A stretch of 21,156 nt of DNA, taken from positions 1 through 21,156 of the forward strand of contig JBCCYM010000028.1 of NCBI GenBank assembly GCA_039190005.1. The letters run 5' to 3'. The notes under the pieces were generated by a model. That model worked only from the letters and a program-made list of their open reading frames with translations, ran no database searches and had not been told where the DNA came from. The first letter of the stretch is position 1; every line of letters begins with the position of its first letter. The DNA comes from JBCCYM01 sp039190005 (GTDB lineage Bacteria > Pseudomonadota > Gammaproteobacteria > UBA12402). Below are positions 7,362 to 14,933 of the stretch, one piece after another. Made by a program: the position numbers and the translations under genes.

Positions 7362-8558
7362 CTATGATGATTTAATGCCTAGTAAAAAAACCAGCATAAC
7401 ACTCAACGTTAACAGTAAAAAATAATAAGGCATAGGGAAAATGGTACCGTTGTGAATTAGAGTCATTATCCAGGTAAGCAAGGCAATCAGTAAATAATAC
7501 AACAGACTAAATAACGCGCCCGCGGTTCCCAGCACGGTATGATAATTTTTTAAGGCATTATTGAGTGTGATTGGCAAAACAAATCCGAATCCACCGACAA
7601 TTAATCCCATCATTGGCAGCATGATGATCAACGTGGCGATGAGTTTATGATGGGCGTTTATTTGCTGTGAAAATGTTGACAGTACCAGTAGCACGCTGCT
7701 AATCAGTATAATCACACAACCCATAAAAAATAAACGATTTGCTTCCACATGGTGAATGAGTTTTTTTAAGATGAGGCTGCCTGATAACGCGGCAACAGCA
7801 ATCATGATACCTAGATGTCCATATTGACTTTCTTTCAGATGAATTATTTTGATGAAAATAAAAGGCGATTCGGCATAATAGCTGAATAATATACCATTTA
7901 TAGCGGCCACCAGCCAGGCACTGGCTAATACATATTTATCTTTAATTAAAAGCAAGAAGATAGGTCGTAAACCAGGTTTCTTTTCTGTTGTTTTTACCAA
8001 GGTTTCCGGCAAGCAGGTATAAGCTAATAGTAATAGGCTTATGCCAATAATCACCAAAAGCGCGAAATTAGCTCGCCAGTTAAACCATTGTGTTAAATAA
8101 CCGCCAAGAAAAGGACCCAAGGCGATTGATAGTGCTAATACAAAACCAACCGTCGAGAAATATTGTTTTCGTTCACTATCGGTTAATGATTCAAGAGCGA
8201 TGGTTCGCGGTAAAATTGAACCGCAACTGGCAGCAAATCCTTGCAATAAACGAAAGAATAATAACCAGCCAATACCGCTGGCAATTAAACACAATAAACT
8301 GGTCAGGCTATAAAATAGGATGCCTGTTATCATCATTGTTCGTCTTCCCCAGTTTTCCGACCATCGCCCCCAGGCAAGCACGCCTAAAGCAAAGCCGATA
8401 AAGTAAATACTAAGTGTTCGTTGTACTAAATGATTATTTGTTTGCAGTAAATAGGCAATATTGGGTAAGGCTGGCGAGTAAATTGTTTCACTTATTTGCG
8501 GGAAGCTGACCAGCAAAAAAAGCAGCCATATGGGCGCGGATTGTCTGTTTTCAATCAT
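7362..8558 (-). CDS. MFS transporter, Bcr/CflA-type drug efflux
   Basis: A 398-residue 12-helix MFS protein of the DHA1/Bcr-CflA group. The N-terminus carries SFPQISETIYSPALPNIA (18-35), the family's first-helix signature. The motif A region is GVLAWGRWSENWGRR (59-73), with RLLQGFAAS (103-111) and motif C LALSIALGPFLGGYL (141-155). It converges with the hydrolase gene, with only 17 bases between the stops and no clear terminator. Reading the minus strand, no good Shine-Dalgarno precedes the ATG at 8558, but the next Met (75) would cut into the second helix. Substrate unknown; it could be an independent drug-resistance gene or a second exporter for the neighbouring cluster. Confidence 0.88.
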   Translation of the reverse strand: MIENRQSAPIWLLFLLVSFPQISETIYSPALPNIAYLLQTNNHLVQRTLSIYFIGFALGVLAWGRWSENWGRRTMMITGILFYSLTSLLCLIASGIGWLLFFRLLQGFAASCGSILPRTIALESLTDSERKQYFSTVGFVLALSIALGPFLGGYLTQWFNWRANFALLVIIGISLLLLAYTCLPETLVKTTEKKPGLRPIFLLLIKDKYVLASAWLVAAINGILFSYYAESPFIFIKIIHLKESQYGHLGIMIAVAALSGSLILKKLIHHVEANRLFFMGCVIILISSVLLVLSTFSQQINAHHKLIATLIIMLPMMGLIVGGFGFVLPITLNNALKNYHTVLGTAGALFSLLYYLLIALLTWIMTLIHNGTIFPMPYYFLLLTLSVMLVFLLGIKSS

Positions 8559-8605
8559 AATTGTTTCAACAACTTGGTTGCGAGCGGGAGAAGTTTCTTA
8601 CTTTA

Positions 8606-8664
8606 AACCTAAAAACTGCAGTAGTCCCTGAGCCTGTCGAAGGGACCACTGCAGTTTTTAGGTT
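8606..8664. repeat. 59-bp nearly perfect palindromic element
   Basis: Outer arms AACCTAAAAACTGCAGT (8606-8622) and ACTGCAGTTTTTAGGTT (8648-8664) are perfect 17-bp complements. After one mismatch the inner arms GTCCCT/AGGGAC (8624-8629, 8641-8646) continue the stem, leaving an 11-base loop. The centre contains CCCTGAGCCTGTCGAAGGG (8626-8644), which recurs exactly at 9808-9826. It lies between divergent genes (transporter start at 8558, epimerase start at 8754), where no transcript would be expected to end, which favours a REP/MITE-like mobile palindrome over a terminator. Confidence 0.75.
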
Positions 8665-8695
8665 AAAATATACCCATTAGTTTTTGTTTATTCAA

Positions 8696-8724
8696 CTGAC
8701 CTGGCTCAATTAATTTGCTATACT
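8696..8724 (+). promoter_or_regulatory. Extended -10 promoter for the UDP-glucuronate epimerase
   Basis: CTGACC (8696-8701; 4/6), a 17-base spacer and TATACT (8719-8724; 5/6) with TGC in the extended -10 position (8716-8718). Transcription would begin near 8731, downstream of the alternative TTG start at 8715, which supports ATG 8754. Confidence 0.5.
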
Positions 8725-8753
8725 TTAGCAATTTTCAATTTGTGGAAAAATGT

Positions 8754-9758
8754 ATGTTATTAATTACCGGTTCATCCGGATTCATTGGTTTTCATCTGGC
8801 AAAAAAACGACTGGCGATGGGCGATGTTGTTGTCGGGGTGGATAATCATAATGATTACTATGATGTCGGTTTAAAAGAAGCACGATTAGCGCGGTTAAAA
8901 GCACACGATAATTTTATTTTTGAAAAAATCGATATTGCCGATACGGCGGCGGTGCAGCAGCTTTTTAAAACATATCGTTTTAAAAAAGTCGTTAATCTTG
9001 CCGCGCAAGCCGGTGTGCGTTATTCAATTGCGAATCCGCTGGCTTATATTCATGCCAATGTCTTAGGATTTACGAATATTATTGAGGCGTGTAGCCATCA
9101 TGCTGTTGAACATGTGGTATACGCCTCGACCAGCTCTGTATACGGCGCCAATACTTCGCAGCCGTTTACGGAATCACAAACCGTTGATCATCCCTTAGCT
9201 GTTTATCCAGCGACAAAAAAATGCAATGAACTGATCGCGCACGCTTATGCCAACATTTATCAATTACCAGCAACCGGTTTGCGTTTTTTTACTGTTTATG
9301 GTCCTTGGGGACGGCCAGACATGGCTTTGTTTAAATTTGTCAAAGCGATCCTCAAGGATGAACCGATTAAAGTGTTTAATCATGGCAAAATGAAACGTGA
9401 TTTTACCTATGTGGACGATGTGGTGACGGCAATGGCGAAAATCATTGACCATCCGGCGACACCTGATCCAGATTGGCGTGGTGATCAGCCTAATCCGGCA
9501 ACAAGCTACGCGCCATACCGTATTTATAATATTGGCAATTGTCAGCCGGTTGATTTGCTTATTTATATTAATATGATTGAAGAATTATTGGGTAAAAAAG
9601 CAAACAAGATCATGATGCCACTACAAGACGGTGATGTCTTAACAACGTTTGCCGACACGACAGCATTACAACAGCAATTTAATTACCGCCCACAAACGCC
9701 GATAGCAACTGGTATTAAGAAATTTATTGACTGGTATCGAGATTTCTATACTATTTAA
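8754..9758 (+). CDS. UDP-glucuronate 4-epimerase (NAD-dependent SDR)
   Basis: A 334-residue extended SDR that should interconvert UDP-glucuronate and UDP-galacturonate. The NAD-binding GSSGFIG (6-12) and the DNHNDYYDVGLKEARL stretch (30-45) are the mark of this subfamily rather than of GalE. STSSVYG (125-131) precedes the catalytic pair Tyr151/Lys155 (YPATKK). RFFTVYGPWGRPDMAL (177-192) and KRDFTYVDD (214-222) are also typical. I choose ATG 8754 over TTG 8715 (13 residues longer) because the predicted transcript starts near 8731, GTGGA lies at suitable distance, and family members begin directly at the Rossmann strand. Ugd at 12689 supplies its substrate. The product probably feeds the glycosyltransferases downstream. 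Its closeness to other 4-epimerases leaves some doubt about the exact sugar. Confidence 0.85.
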   Translation: MLLITGSSGFIGFHLAKKRLAMGDVVVGVDNHNDYYDVGLKEARLARLKAHDNFIFEKIDIADTAAVQQLFKTYRFKKVVNLAAQAGVRYSIANPLAYIHANVLGFTNIIEACSHHAVEHVVYASTSSVYGANTSQPFTESQTVDHPLAVYPATKKCNELIAHAYANIYQLPATGLRFFTVYGPWGRPDMALFKFVKAILKDEPIKVFNHGKMKRDFTYVDDVVTAMAKIIDHPATPDPDWRGDQPNPATSYAPYRIYNIGNCQPVDLLIYINMIEELLGKKANKIMMPLQDGDVLTTFADTTALQQQFNYRPQTPIATGIKKFIDWYRDFYTI

Positions 9759-9770
9759 GATAATAGTATT

Positions 9771-9925
9771 CTGTCATTCCCGTGTGGGCAGTCTCTGATC
9801 TTGCTTGCCCTGAGCCTGTCGAAGGGTCGAAGGGTCGAAGAGTCAAAGGGTCGAAAGACGGGAATCCAGAAGAAAAATGTTTATGCCTGTGGTTTATTCT
9901 CTAAATTCTTGCTCGCGCGGGAATG
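9771..9925. repeat. Composite intergenic repeat with ATTCCC...GGGAAT ends
   Basis: This fills most of the 183-base gap before the GT2 gene. The left end CTGTCATTCCCG (9771-9782) and inverted CGGGAATCCAG (9859-9869) resemble the ends of the ATTCCC-N-GGGAAT class of short bacterial repeats (dRS3 in Neisseria is the best-known example). A further inverted copy CGGGAATG is at 9918-9925, just before the GT2 start. In the middle lies CCCTGAGCCTGTCGAAGGG (9808-9826), identical to the loop core of the 8606-8664 element. Confidence 0.6.
9819..9858. repeat. Five 8-bp tandem units of TCGAAGGG
   Basis: Consecutive units TCGAAGGG, TCGAAGGG, TCGAAGAG, TCAAAGGG, TCGAAAGA grow out of the right end of the 19-bp shared core. 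This looks like slippage expansion of the palindrome's edge. It is too short and spacer-free to be a CRISPR. Confidence 0.7.
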
Positions 9926-9941
9926 GCGGGATTGGATATGA

Positions 9942-10700
9942 ATGATATCAATGACATCAATTAATAAAATAAGTCTGGTTATTCCCATGTACAATGAGCG
10001 TGGAAACGTGGCGTCTTTGCTCAATGAATGCCAAGAAGCTTTACAAGCATGGTGTTTGGCGTTTGAGATTATTGTGGTTGATGATCATAGTACGGATCAA
10101 ACCAGTGCTATGGTGCGGAAAATGCAAAGCCAGCTGGCAAATGTGGTCTTATATCGTCATCATCATAATGCGGGGCAAAGCGCGGCGTTGTATACCGGTG
10201 TGCGTGTCGCTAAGTATGATTGGATCGCGACCATTGACGGTGATGGTCAGAATAATCCTCATGATATTAAAAAATTAGTTGACTATGCCCAAGACCACGC
10301 CAAAAGTGGTGATTTGATTGCCGGGCGTCGACATAAACGTCAGGATAATTGGTTGCGATTGATGTCTTCTTCCATTGCTAATGGTATCCGAAGTAGATTA
10401 TTGCGCGATAATTGCCTTGATACCGGTTGTGGACTTAAATTATTTACCAAAGCTTCATTTTTGCGCTTGCCGCATTTTAGAAATATGCATCGCTTTTTGC
10501 CGGCACTGTATCAACGTCAGGGGGGCGCGGTATTTAGTGTGTGGGTGAGTCATCGGGAACGGTTCAATGGTCAGTCTAAATATGGGGTGATGAATCGTTT
10601 ATGGGTTGGTATTATTGATTTATTTGGTGTAATGTGGTTAAATAAGCGTTCTTGTTATATGTCCGCGGATGAGATTGTTGCTGAAAATAAAAGTGATTAG
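9942..10700 (+). CDS. GT2 glycosyltransferase, polyprenyl-phosphate sugar synthase type
   Basis: A 252-residue GT-A-fold enzyme of the Dpm1/ArnC/RgtE class, which moves a sugar from a nucleotide donor onto a polyprenyl phosphate at the cytoplasmic face. Visible: IPMYNERGNV (14-23), VVDDHSTDQT (45-54), the metal-binding DGDGQ (99-103), AGRRHKRQD (127-135), DTGCGLKLF (160-168) and HRERFNGQSKYG (204-215). One hydrophobic segment (220-234) could hold it at the membrane. ATG at 9942 is used; ATG 9951, three codons in, is equally possible, and neither has a clear Shine-Dalgarno. LAB_N and GT-C genes follow within 7 and 0 bases, so this is the first gene of a tight operon. Given the UDP-galacturonate-forming enzymes around it, the donor may be UDP-GalA (inference); it lacks the extra C-terminal membrane helices of true ArnC. 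Confidence 0.87.
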   Translation: MISMTSINKISLVIPMYNERGNVASLLNECQEALQAWCLAFEIIVVDDHSTDQTSAMVRKMQSQLANVVLYRHHHNAGQSAALYTGVRVAKYDWIATIDGDGQNNPHDIKKLVDYAQDHAKSGDLIAGRRHKRQDNWLRLMSSSIANGIRSRLLRDNCLDTGCGLKLFTKASFLRLPHFRNMHRFLPALYQRQGGAVFSVWVSHRERFNGQSKYGVMNRLWVGIIDLFGVMWLNKRSCYMSADEIVAENKSD

Positions 10701-10707
10701 GTAAAAT

Positions 10708-10983
10708 ATGTTGAGTACAACCTGGATAATCATAGGATTTATTGGCCAAGCTTTTTTTTCGATGCGTTTTATTGTCCAATGGATCTGTTCGGAAAAACGT
10801 CGCTTAAGCTACATCCCGCTTGCTTTTTGGTATTTTAGTATATTAGGCGGTTTAGTCCTATTATCCTATGCCATTCATAAAAGAGATCCTGTGTTCATTG
10901 TTGGTCAAGCCTTTGGTGTGCTTGTTTACACGCGTAATTTATACTTTATTTATATCAATCGTAAACGAGTTAAAAACGTATAA
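10708..10983 (+). CDS. LAB_N domain small membrane protein (lipid A biosynthesis N-terminal-like)
   Basis: A 91-residue protein made of about three hydrophobic segments. It carries the LAB_N (lipid A biosynthesis N-terminal) signature: GQAFFSMRFIVQWICSEK (13-30), where conserved Arg and Trp-x-x-Ser-Glu sit after the first helix, then AFWYFSILGGLVLL and a GQxFGxxVYxRNL end. Stand-alone LAB_N proteins commonly lie between GT2 and GT-C genes. Their role is not firmly established; a partner in polyprenyl-linked sugar formation or flipping is a reasonable guess. Spacing is 7 bases from the GT2 stop, and its TAA directly abuts the next ATG. Confidence 0.85.
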   Translation: MLSTTWIIIGFIGQAFFSMRFIVQWICSEKRRLSYIPLAFWYFSILGGLVLLSYAIHKRDPVFIVGQAFGVLVYTRNLYFIYINRKRVKNV

Positions 10984-12624
10984 ATGACGACCATTAGCAG
11001 GGATTCTAAATTACCGTTCTTCATACTCACATTGCTTTGCGCTGTCATTTATTTCTCAGGATTATTTGTGCTGCCGGTGACCAATAGGGATGAAGCCCGC
11101 TTTGCTCAAGCCTCAAAACAAATGTTGCAAAGTCATAACTATGTCGAGATTAATTTTCAAGATAAACCGCGTCATTTAAAACCTCCGGGTATTTATTGGT
11201 TGCAAGCACTGAGTGTTAAACTTTTTTCAGCCAAGGTATTAAATCGTATTTGGGCGTATCGTCTTCCTTCGTTGTTAGGTGCTTGGTTATCCGTATTGCT
11301 GCTATTTGGTCTCAGTCGTAGATGGGTTGGTAATCACTGCGCTTTTTTTGCTGCGGCAGTACTGGCTGCCAGTCCATTGCTTGTTATCATGGGGCATCTT
11401 GCCACGACAGACGCGGCGCAATTAGTGGCAATGGTATTGATGCAATTTGGACTCATGCGCTTGTATTTGACTGATCATGCTAAAAAATCAAATTACAATT
11501 GGCTATTATTTTGGTTAGGTATGGCTTTGGGTGTCCTGATAAAAGGTATTACACCTTTAATCGGTTTGCTCACCTTGTTTACCTTGTGCATAATTGATCG
11601 GAAAAGTGGGTTGTGGCGCAACGTCAAATTTTTTCGCGGCGTGGCGATTGTTTTACTGTTAACACTGGCGTGGTTAATACCATTTAGTCTGGCTGGCAAG
11701 AGTAATTTTCTTTGGGATATGATTCACGGTGATGTCTTGCCAAAACTCGCGCATGGTCAACAAACACATGGCGCGCCGCCGGGTTATTATCTGATTATTT
11801 ACTTTGTCTGTTTTTTCCCTTTTTGCTTAGCGACGACAGCCATGATTATCCACGCTATTAATTATAGGCGCCAAGCGATTGTAAAATTTTTATTAGCCTG
11901 GATTATTCCTAATTGGCTTATTTACGCCATTATTGTGACGAAAATGCCAGAATACATTTTGCCATTATTTCCGGCACTTGCCTTATTGATGGTCATGTCG
12001 CTTCGAGAACACTTGATAGTTAGCAAACTATGGCGAATTGTGTTTATAATTAACAGCTTATTATGGGCTGTTGCCGAGATTATTATCAGTTTCGCGCCGA
12101 TTTGGCTAAATCATTTTATGCAGCATCGGGTCAATGTTATCACATGGATATTCGCTGTTATCAGTTTGGTGCTTTGTGTCGTCATCGCTACATTATTTAT
12201 TCAGAGACGTTTTAAGTCATTTATAATACTATCCATTGCCAGCAATACATTGCTTTTTGTGTTGCTGCTTCAGTTTATTTTGCCAGCTATGGACAATTTA
12301 TGGCTGACTGAAAAAATAAACGTGTTATTAAAGCAGCATACCATTCAGTTGACAGCGCAACGGCCCTTGCTGGTGAATGGTTCTAATCGTGGTTATGGTG
12401 AACCCAGTTTAGTTTTTCGTATTGGTACGGATAAGATTAAAAATGTGACCCTGCAACAGCTTATTGATGCGTTCAAACATAAATCCAATCAAGTCGCGTT
12501 GCTGAGCCAGAAAAGCTTAAAAACATTAAGCGCCCGTGGTGTTAATTATACTATCGTCGATTGTAAAAAAGGATTTCGTTATAATGGCGGGTATTTTGTG
12601 ACGATTTGTTTGTTGAAAAATTGA
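10984..12624 (+). CDS. ArnT/Rgt-like GT-C glycosyltransferase (PMT family)
   Basis: A 546-residue polytopic inner-membrane protein, close to the usual ArnT length. The first periplasmic loop holds Asp36-Glu37 in TNRDEARFAQASKQML, the catalytic-type acidic pair of this family, followed by the conserved KPPGIYWL (66-73). Many membrane helices fill residues 90-440 and a soluble tail follows. Such enzymes use a polyprenyl-phosphate sugar in the periplasm to decorate lipid A or LPS core. The ATG directly abuts the LAB_N stop, so translation is probably coupled. ArnA, ArnB and ArnD are absent here, whereas Ugd and a UDP-GlcA epimerase are present, so transfer of galacturonate, as by rhizobial RgtA-D, fits better than L-Ara4N (inference). 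Acceptor unknown. Confidence 0.85.
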   Translation: MTTISRDSKLPFFILTLLCAVIYFSGLFVLPVTNRDEARFAQASKQMLQSHNYVEINFQDKPRHLKPPGIYWLQALSVKLFSAKVLNRIWAYRLPSLLGAWLSVLLLFGLSRRWVGNHCAFFAAAVLAASPLLVIMGHLATTDAAQLVAMVLMQFGLMRLYLTDHAKKSNYNWLLFWLGMALGVLIKGITPLIGLLTLFTLCIIDRKSGLWRNVKFFRGVAIVLLLTLAWLIPFSLAGKSNFLWDMIHGDVLPKLAHGQQTHGAPPGYYLIIYFVCFFPFCLATTAMIIHAINYRRQAIVKFLLAWIIPNWLIYAIIVTKMPEYILPLFPALALLMVMSLREHLIVSKLWRIVFIINSLLWAVAEIIISFAPIWLNHFMQHRVNVITWIFAVISLVLCVVIATLFIQRRFKSFIILSIASNTLLFVLLLQFILPAMDNLWLTEKINVLLKQHTIQLTAQRPLLVNGSNRGYGEPSLVFRIGTDKIKNVTLQQLIDAFKHKSNQVALLSQKSLKTLSARGVNYTIVDCKKGFRYNGGYFVTICLLKN

Positions 12625-12627
12625 TGA

Positions 12628-12656
12628 TTGTCAACTGCCTCTATTTTTCTTATTAT
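12628..12656 (+). promoter_or_regulatory. Sigma70 promoter for ugd
   Basis: TTGTCA (12628-12633; 5/6), a 17-base spacer and TATTAT (12651-12656; 5/6). Predicted start near 12663, giving a leader of about 26 bases before ATG 12689. The 64-base gap is otherwise T-rich with no hairpin, so ugd can be expressed separately from the glycosyltransferase operon. Confidence 0.55.
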
Positions 12657-12688
12657 TTGTTTTTTTCTTAGCATTAAATCGTAATCAC

Positions 12689-14035
12689 ATGAAAATAGCA
12701 GTTTTTGGCGCGGGCTATGTCGGGGTGACAATTGCCACATGTTTTGCTCACGCCGGTAATCATGTTGTCTGTATTGATACGGATAAACAGCGTATCAAAC
12801 AATTAAATCACTATACATTGCCTATTTATGAGCCTGAGCTTGATTTGATGCTCAAGCAGGATACGGTGCAAAACAAGCTGTGTTTCACCGAGGATCCGCG
12901 ACAAGGAATTAAAAACGCCGCGGTTATCTTTGTCGCGGTGGGTACGCCGGAAGACGCGGATGGTTCACCGAATCTTTCATCAATTAATCAGGTGGTTGAG
13001 ACCATCGCGACTTATATGGATCATTATACGGTGATTGTTAATAAATCGACCGTGCCAGTGGGTACGGCTGATCTAGTTGAATCAATTATTAGCAAACAAT
13101 TGATCTCACGCCGGAAGCAGGGTATCGAATTTGATGTGGTGTCTAATCCAGAATTTTTGCGCGAAGGGCGGGCCGCGGCGGATTTCATGAAACCCGATCG
13201 TGTGATATTAGGCACCAATTCAGCGCGTGCCATTAAAGTATTAAAACAACTTTACGCGTCTTTCAGTTTCAATCATGATAAAATAATTGTCATGGACAGG
13301 CGCTCGGCGGAAATCACGAAATACGCGGCTAACGCGATGCTGGCGACAAAAATCAGCTTTATTAATGAAATGAGCCAAATTGCCGAAAAAGTGGGCGCTG
13401 ATATCGAAGCGATTCGGCGAGGTATTGGCGCTGATCCACGTATTGGCCATGATTTTATTTATCCCGGCTGTGGTTACGGTGGTTCATGTTTGCCTAAAGA
13501 CCTGAGTGCCATTGTCCATTTTTCCAAAGACTATCATTATACCCCGTTGCTTATTAACGCGGTGAGTCAGGTAAATGCCGCGCAGAAAAATCTGTTGTTT
13601 ACGAAAGCGAGCGACTACTTTCATGGTGAGCTCAAAGACAAGGTGTTTGCCGTTTGGGGGCTGGCTTTTAAGGCGAATACCGACGATATTAGAGAATCGT
13701 CGGCAATTAATCTCATTGAAAAATTATTAACAGCTGGCGCGATATTACAGTTATTTGATCCAAAAGCGATGGCGAATTTTGATCGATTGTTCTATAAAAA
13801 AGGTGGCTACCATCTTTGTGACACGCCAGAGCAAGCGGTTGACAACGCTGACGCGCTGTTTATCATGACGGAATGGTCCTGTTTTCGTTCGCCTGATTTT
13901 CAATTACTGAAAGCGAAGCTAAACACGCCAGTCATTTTTGATGGCAGAAATATGTATGATCTGGAGCTTATGGAAGTTGCTGGGATCGATTATTATTCGA
14001 TAGGGCGAAGAGCTGTTTGTCGACAGCAGCAATAA
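12689..14035 (+). CDS. ugd: UDP-glucose 6-dehydrogenase
   Basis: A 448-residue cytoplasmic enzyme oxidising UDP-glucose to UDP-glucuronate with two NAD+. The Rossmann motif GAGYVG is at 7-12. GTPEDADGSPNL (85-96), NKSTVPVGTAD (118-128), NPEFLREG (153-160) and KYAANAMLA (211-219) are family marks. The catalytic Cys267 lies in GYGGSCLPKD (262-271). WGLAFKANTDDIRES (residues about 325-339) marks the C-terminal UDP-binding domain. Length is normal and nothing is missing. No Shine-Dalgarno precedes ATG 12689, but the protein begins correctly at the first strand. Its product is the substrate of the epimerase at 8754. Confidence 0.95.
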   Translation: MKIAVFGAGYVGVTIATCFAHAGNHVVCIDTDKQRIKQLNHYTLPIYEPELDLMLKQDTVQNKLCFTEDPRQGIKNAAVIFVAVGTPEDADGSPNLSSINQVVETIATYMDHYTVIVNKSTVPVGTADLVESIISKQLISRRKQGIEFDVVSNPEFLREGRAAADFMKPDRVILGTNSARAIKVLKQLYASFSFNHDKIIVMDRRSAEITKYAANAMLATKISFINEMSQIAEKVGADIEAIRRGIGADPRIGHDFIYPGCGYGGSCLPKDLSAIVHFSKDYHYTPLLINAVSQVNAAQKNLLFTKASDYFHGELKDKVFAVWGLAFKANTDDIRESSAINLIEKLLTAGAILQLFDPKAMANFDRLFYKKGGYHLCDTPEQAVDNADALFIMTEWSCFRSPDFQLLKAKLNTPVIFDGRNMYDLELMEVAGIDYYSIGRRAVCRQQQ

Positions 14036-14052
14036 ATTCTCTCAAAAAAGGT

Positions 14053-14910
14053 TTAATCGCTTAATTCCTTAACGAATTGTCTAACCACTTGGTAAGCTTC
14101 ATCAGGGGCGTCATTGTAAACTGGCGCGCCGGCATTATTGAATTCATGATAGGTGACTAATTCTGGCTTGATGCGGGTAGCCGCGTCTTTAGCGCTCTTG
14201 GGCGGATGTCCCGGACTTTTTTCACCTACCATGAACAAGGTCGGGCAAGCAATTGTGGCTAGTTTATCCAGATAATTCATGGTTTGAAGTTCATGTTGGT
14301 TGTAATGCGCCAGTATTTCTGGCCGTTGAACACAACGATTTATTTGTTCTTGGGTGTAAGCGTTTTTAGCAAATAAAGGAACACAATGTGCTTTATACTG
14401 CCGCGCGGTTTCCGCTGTGGGTGAGAAAAAATTTTGTCGGTATATCGCCGCGACTTCAGCGCCACCAAGCTCACCATATTTGTCAGCTATGGCGTCGACA
14501 TCGAGTTTGGCTTCGGTATTACAAAAAATAATGCCGCCCGGATGTTGTGGATAACGGCTCGCGTACTCACAGATCACATGACCACCCATAGATACACCGG
14601 CGACAATTGGTTTATCAATACTAAGCGCGTCGCAGAAATCGTACACGTCTTGACCCCATTGCTGTAAACTCCATTCATTGGCGGAGCGATAATCACTGCG
14701 ACCGCAGCCACGTTGGTCCAAGAAAATAACTTGAGCGATATCAGCGAACTGTGACCAGAAGGCGACGTACAGACTGTGATCAACAATGCCATGAGCGCCA
14801 TGTAAAATCAGCAAGCTTGGTTTTTCTTGACACTGCTGTTGTTCAATCTTCAGGTTTGAGCCATATATATCAAAGAATAAATGGGCATCGCCTATTTTGA
14901 TTTTTGGCAT
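14053..14910 (-). CDS. Alpha/beta-hydrolase-fold protein with altered triad
   Basis: A 285-residue alpha/beta hydrolase fold. The oxyanion HG (LLILHGAHG, 33-41), DQRGCGRSD (65-73) and nucleophile elbow GVSMGG with Ser107 are normal. The place of the acid reads GEKSPGHPP (229-237), with Ser232 where an Asp is usual. The place of the histidine reads NNAGAPVYNDAPDEA (258-272), with Ala262 where His is expected in the common 'GAGHxxxxxxPDEA' end. The catalytic triad therefore appears incomplete, although Glu230 or His235 might substitute. It may be a non-hydrolytic family member or act by a different mechanism. The start has a good Shine-Dalgarno (AAGGAAG, 5-base spacer on the minus strand). It converges on ugd with 17 bases between the ends. 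An inverted repeat lies in its 5' region. Confidence 0.82.
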   Translation of the reverse strand: MPKIKIGDAHLFFDIYGSNLKIEQQQCQEKPSLLILHGAHGIVDHSLYVAFWSQFADIAQVIFLDQRGCGRSDYRSANEWSLQQWGQDVYDFCDALSIDKPIVAGVSMGGHVICEYASRYPQHPGGIIFCNTEAKLDVDAIADKYGELGGAEVAAIYRQNFFSPTAETARQYKAHCVPLFAKNAYTQEQINRCVQRPEILAHYNQHELQTMNYLDKLATIACPTLFMVGEKSPGHPPKSAKDAATRIKPELVTYHEFNNAGAPVYNDAPDEAYQVVRQFVKELSD

Positions 14911-14933
14911 ATCTGCTTCCTTATTTAAAAGAG

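Noticed and set aside
8606..8664. Bidirectional intrinsic terminator
   Set aside because: Both flanking genes start, rather than end, next to it.
8715..8753. Longer epimerase starting at TTG 8715
   Set aside because: It overlaps the extended -10 box TATACT and adds 13 residues not found in the family.
9819..9858. CRISPR-like array
   Set aside because: Units are 8 bp with no spacers and no cas genes nearby; it is a simple tandem repeat.
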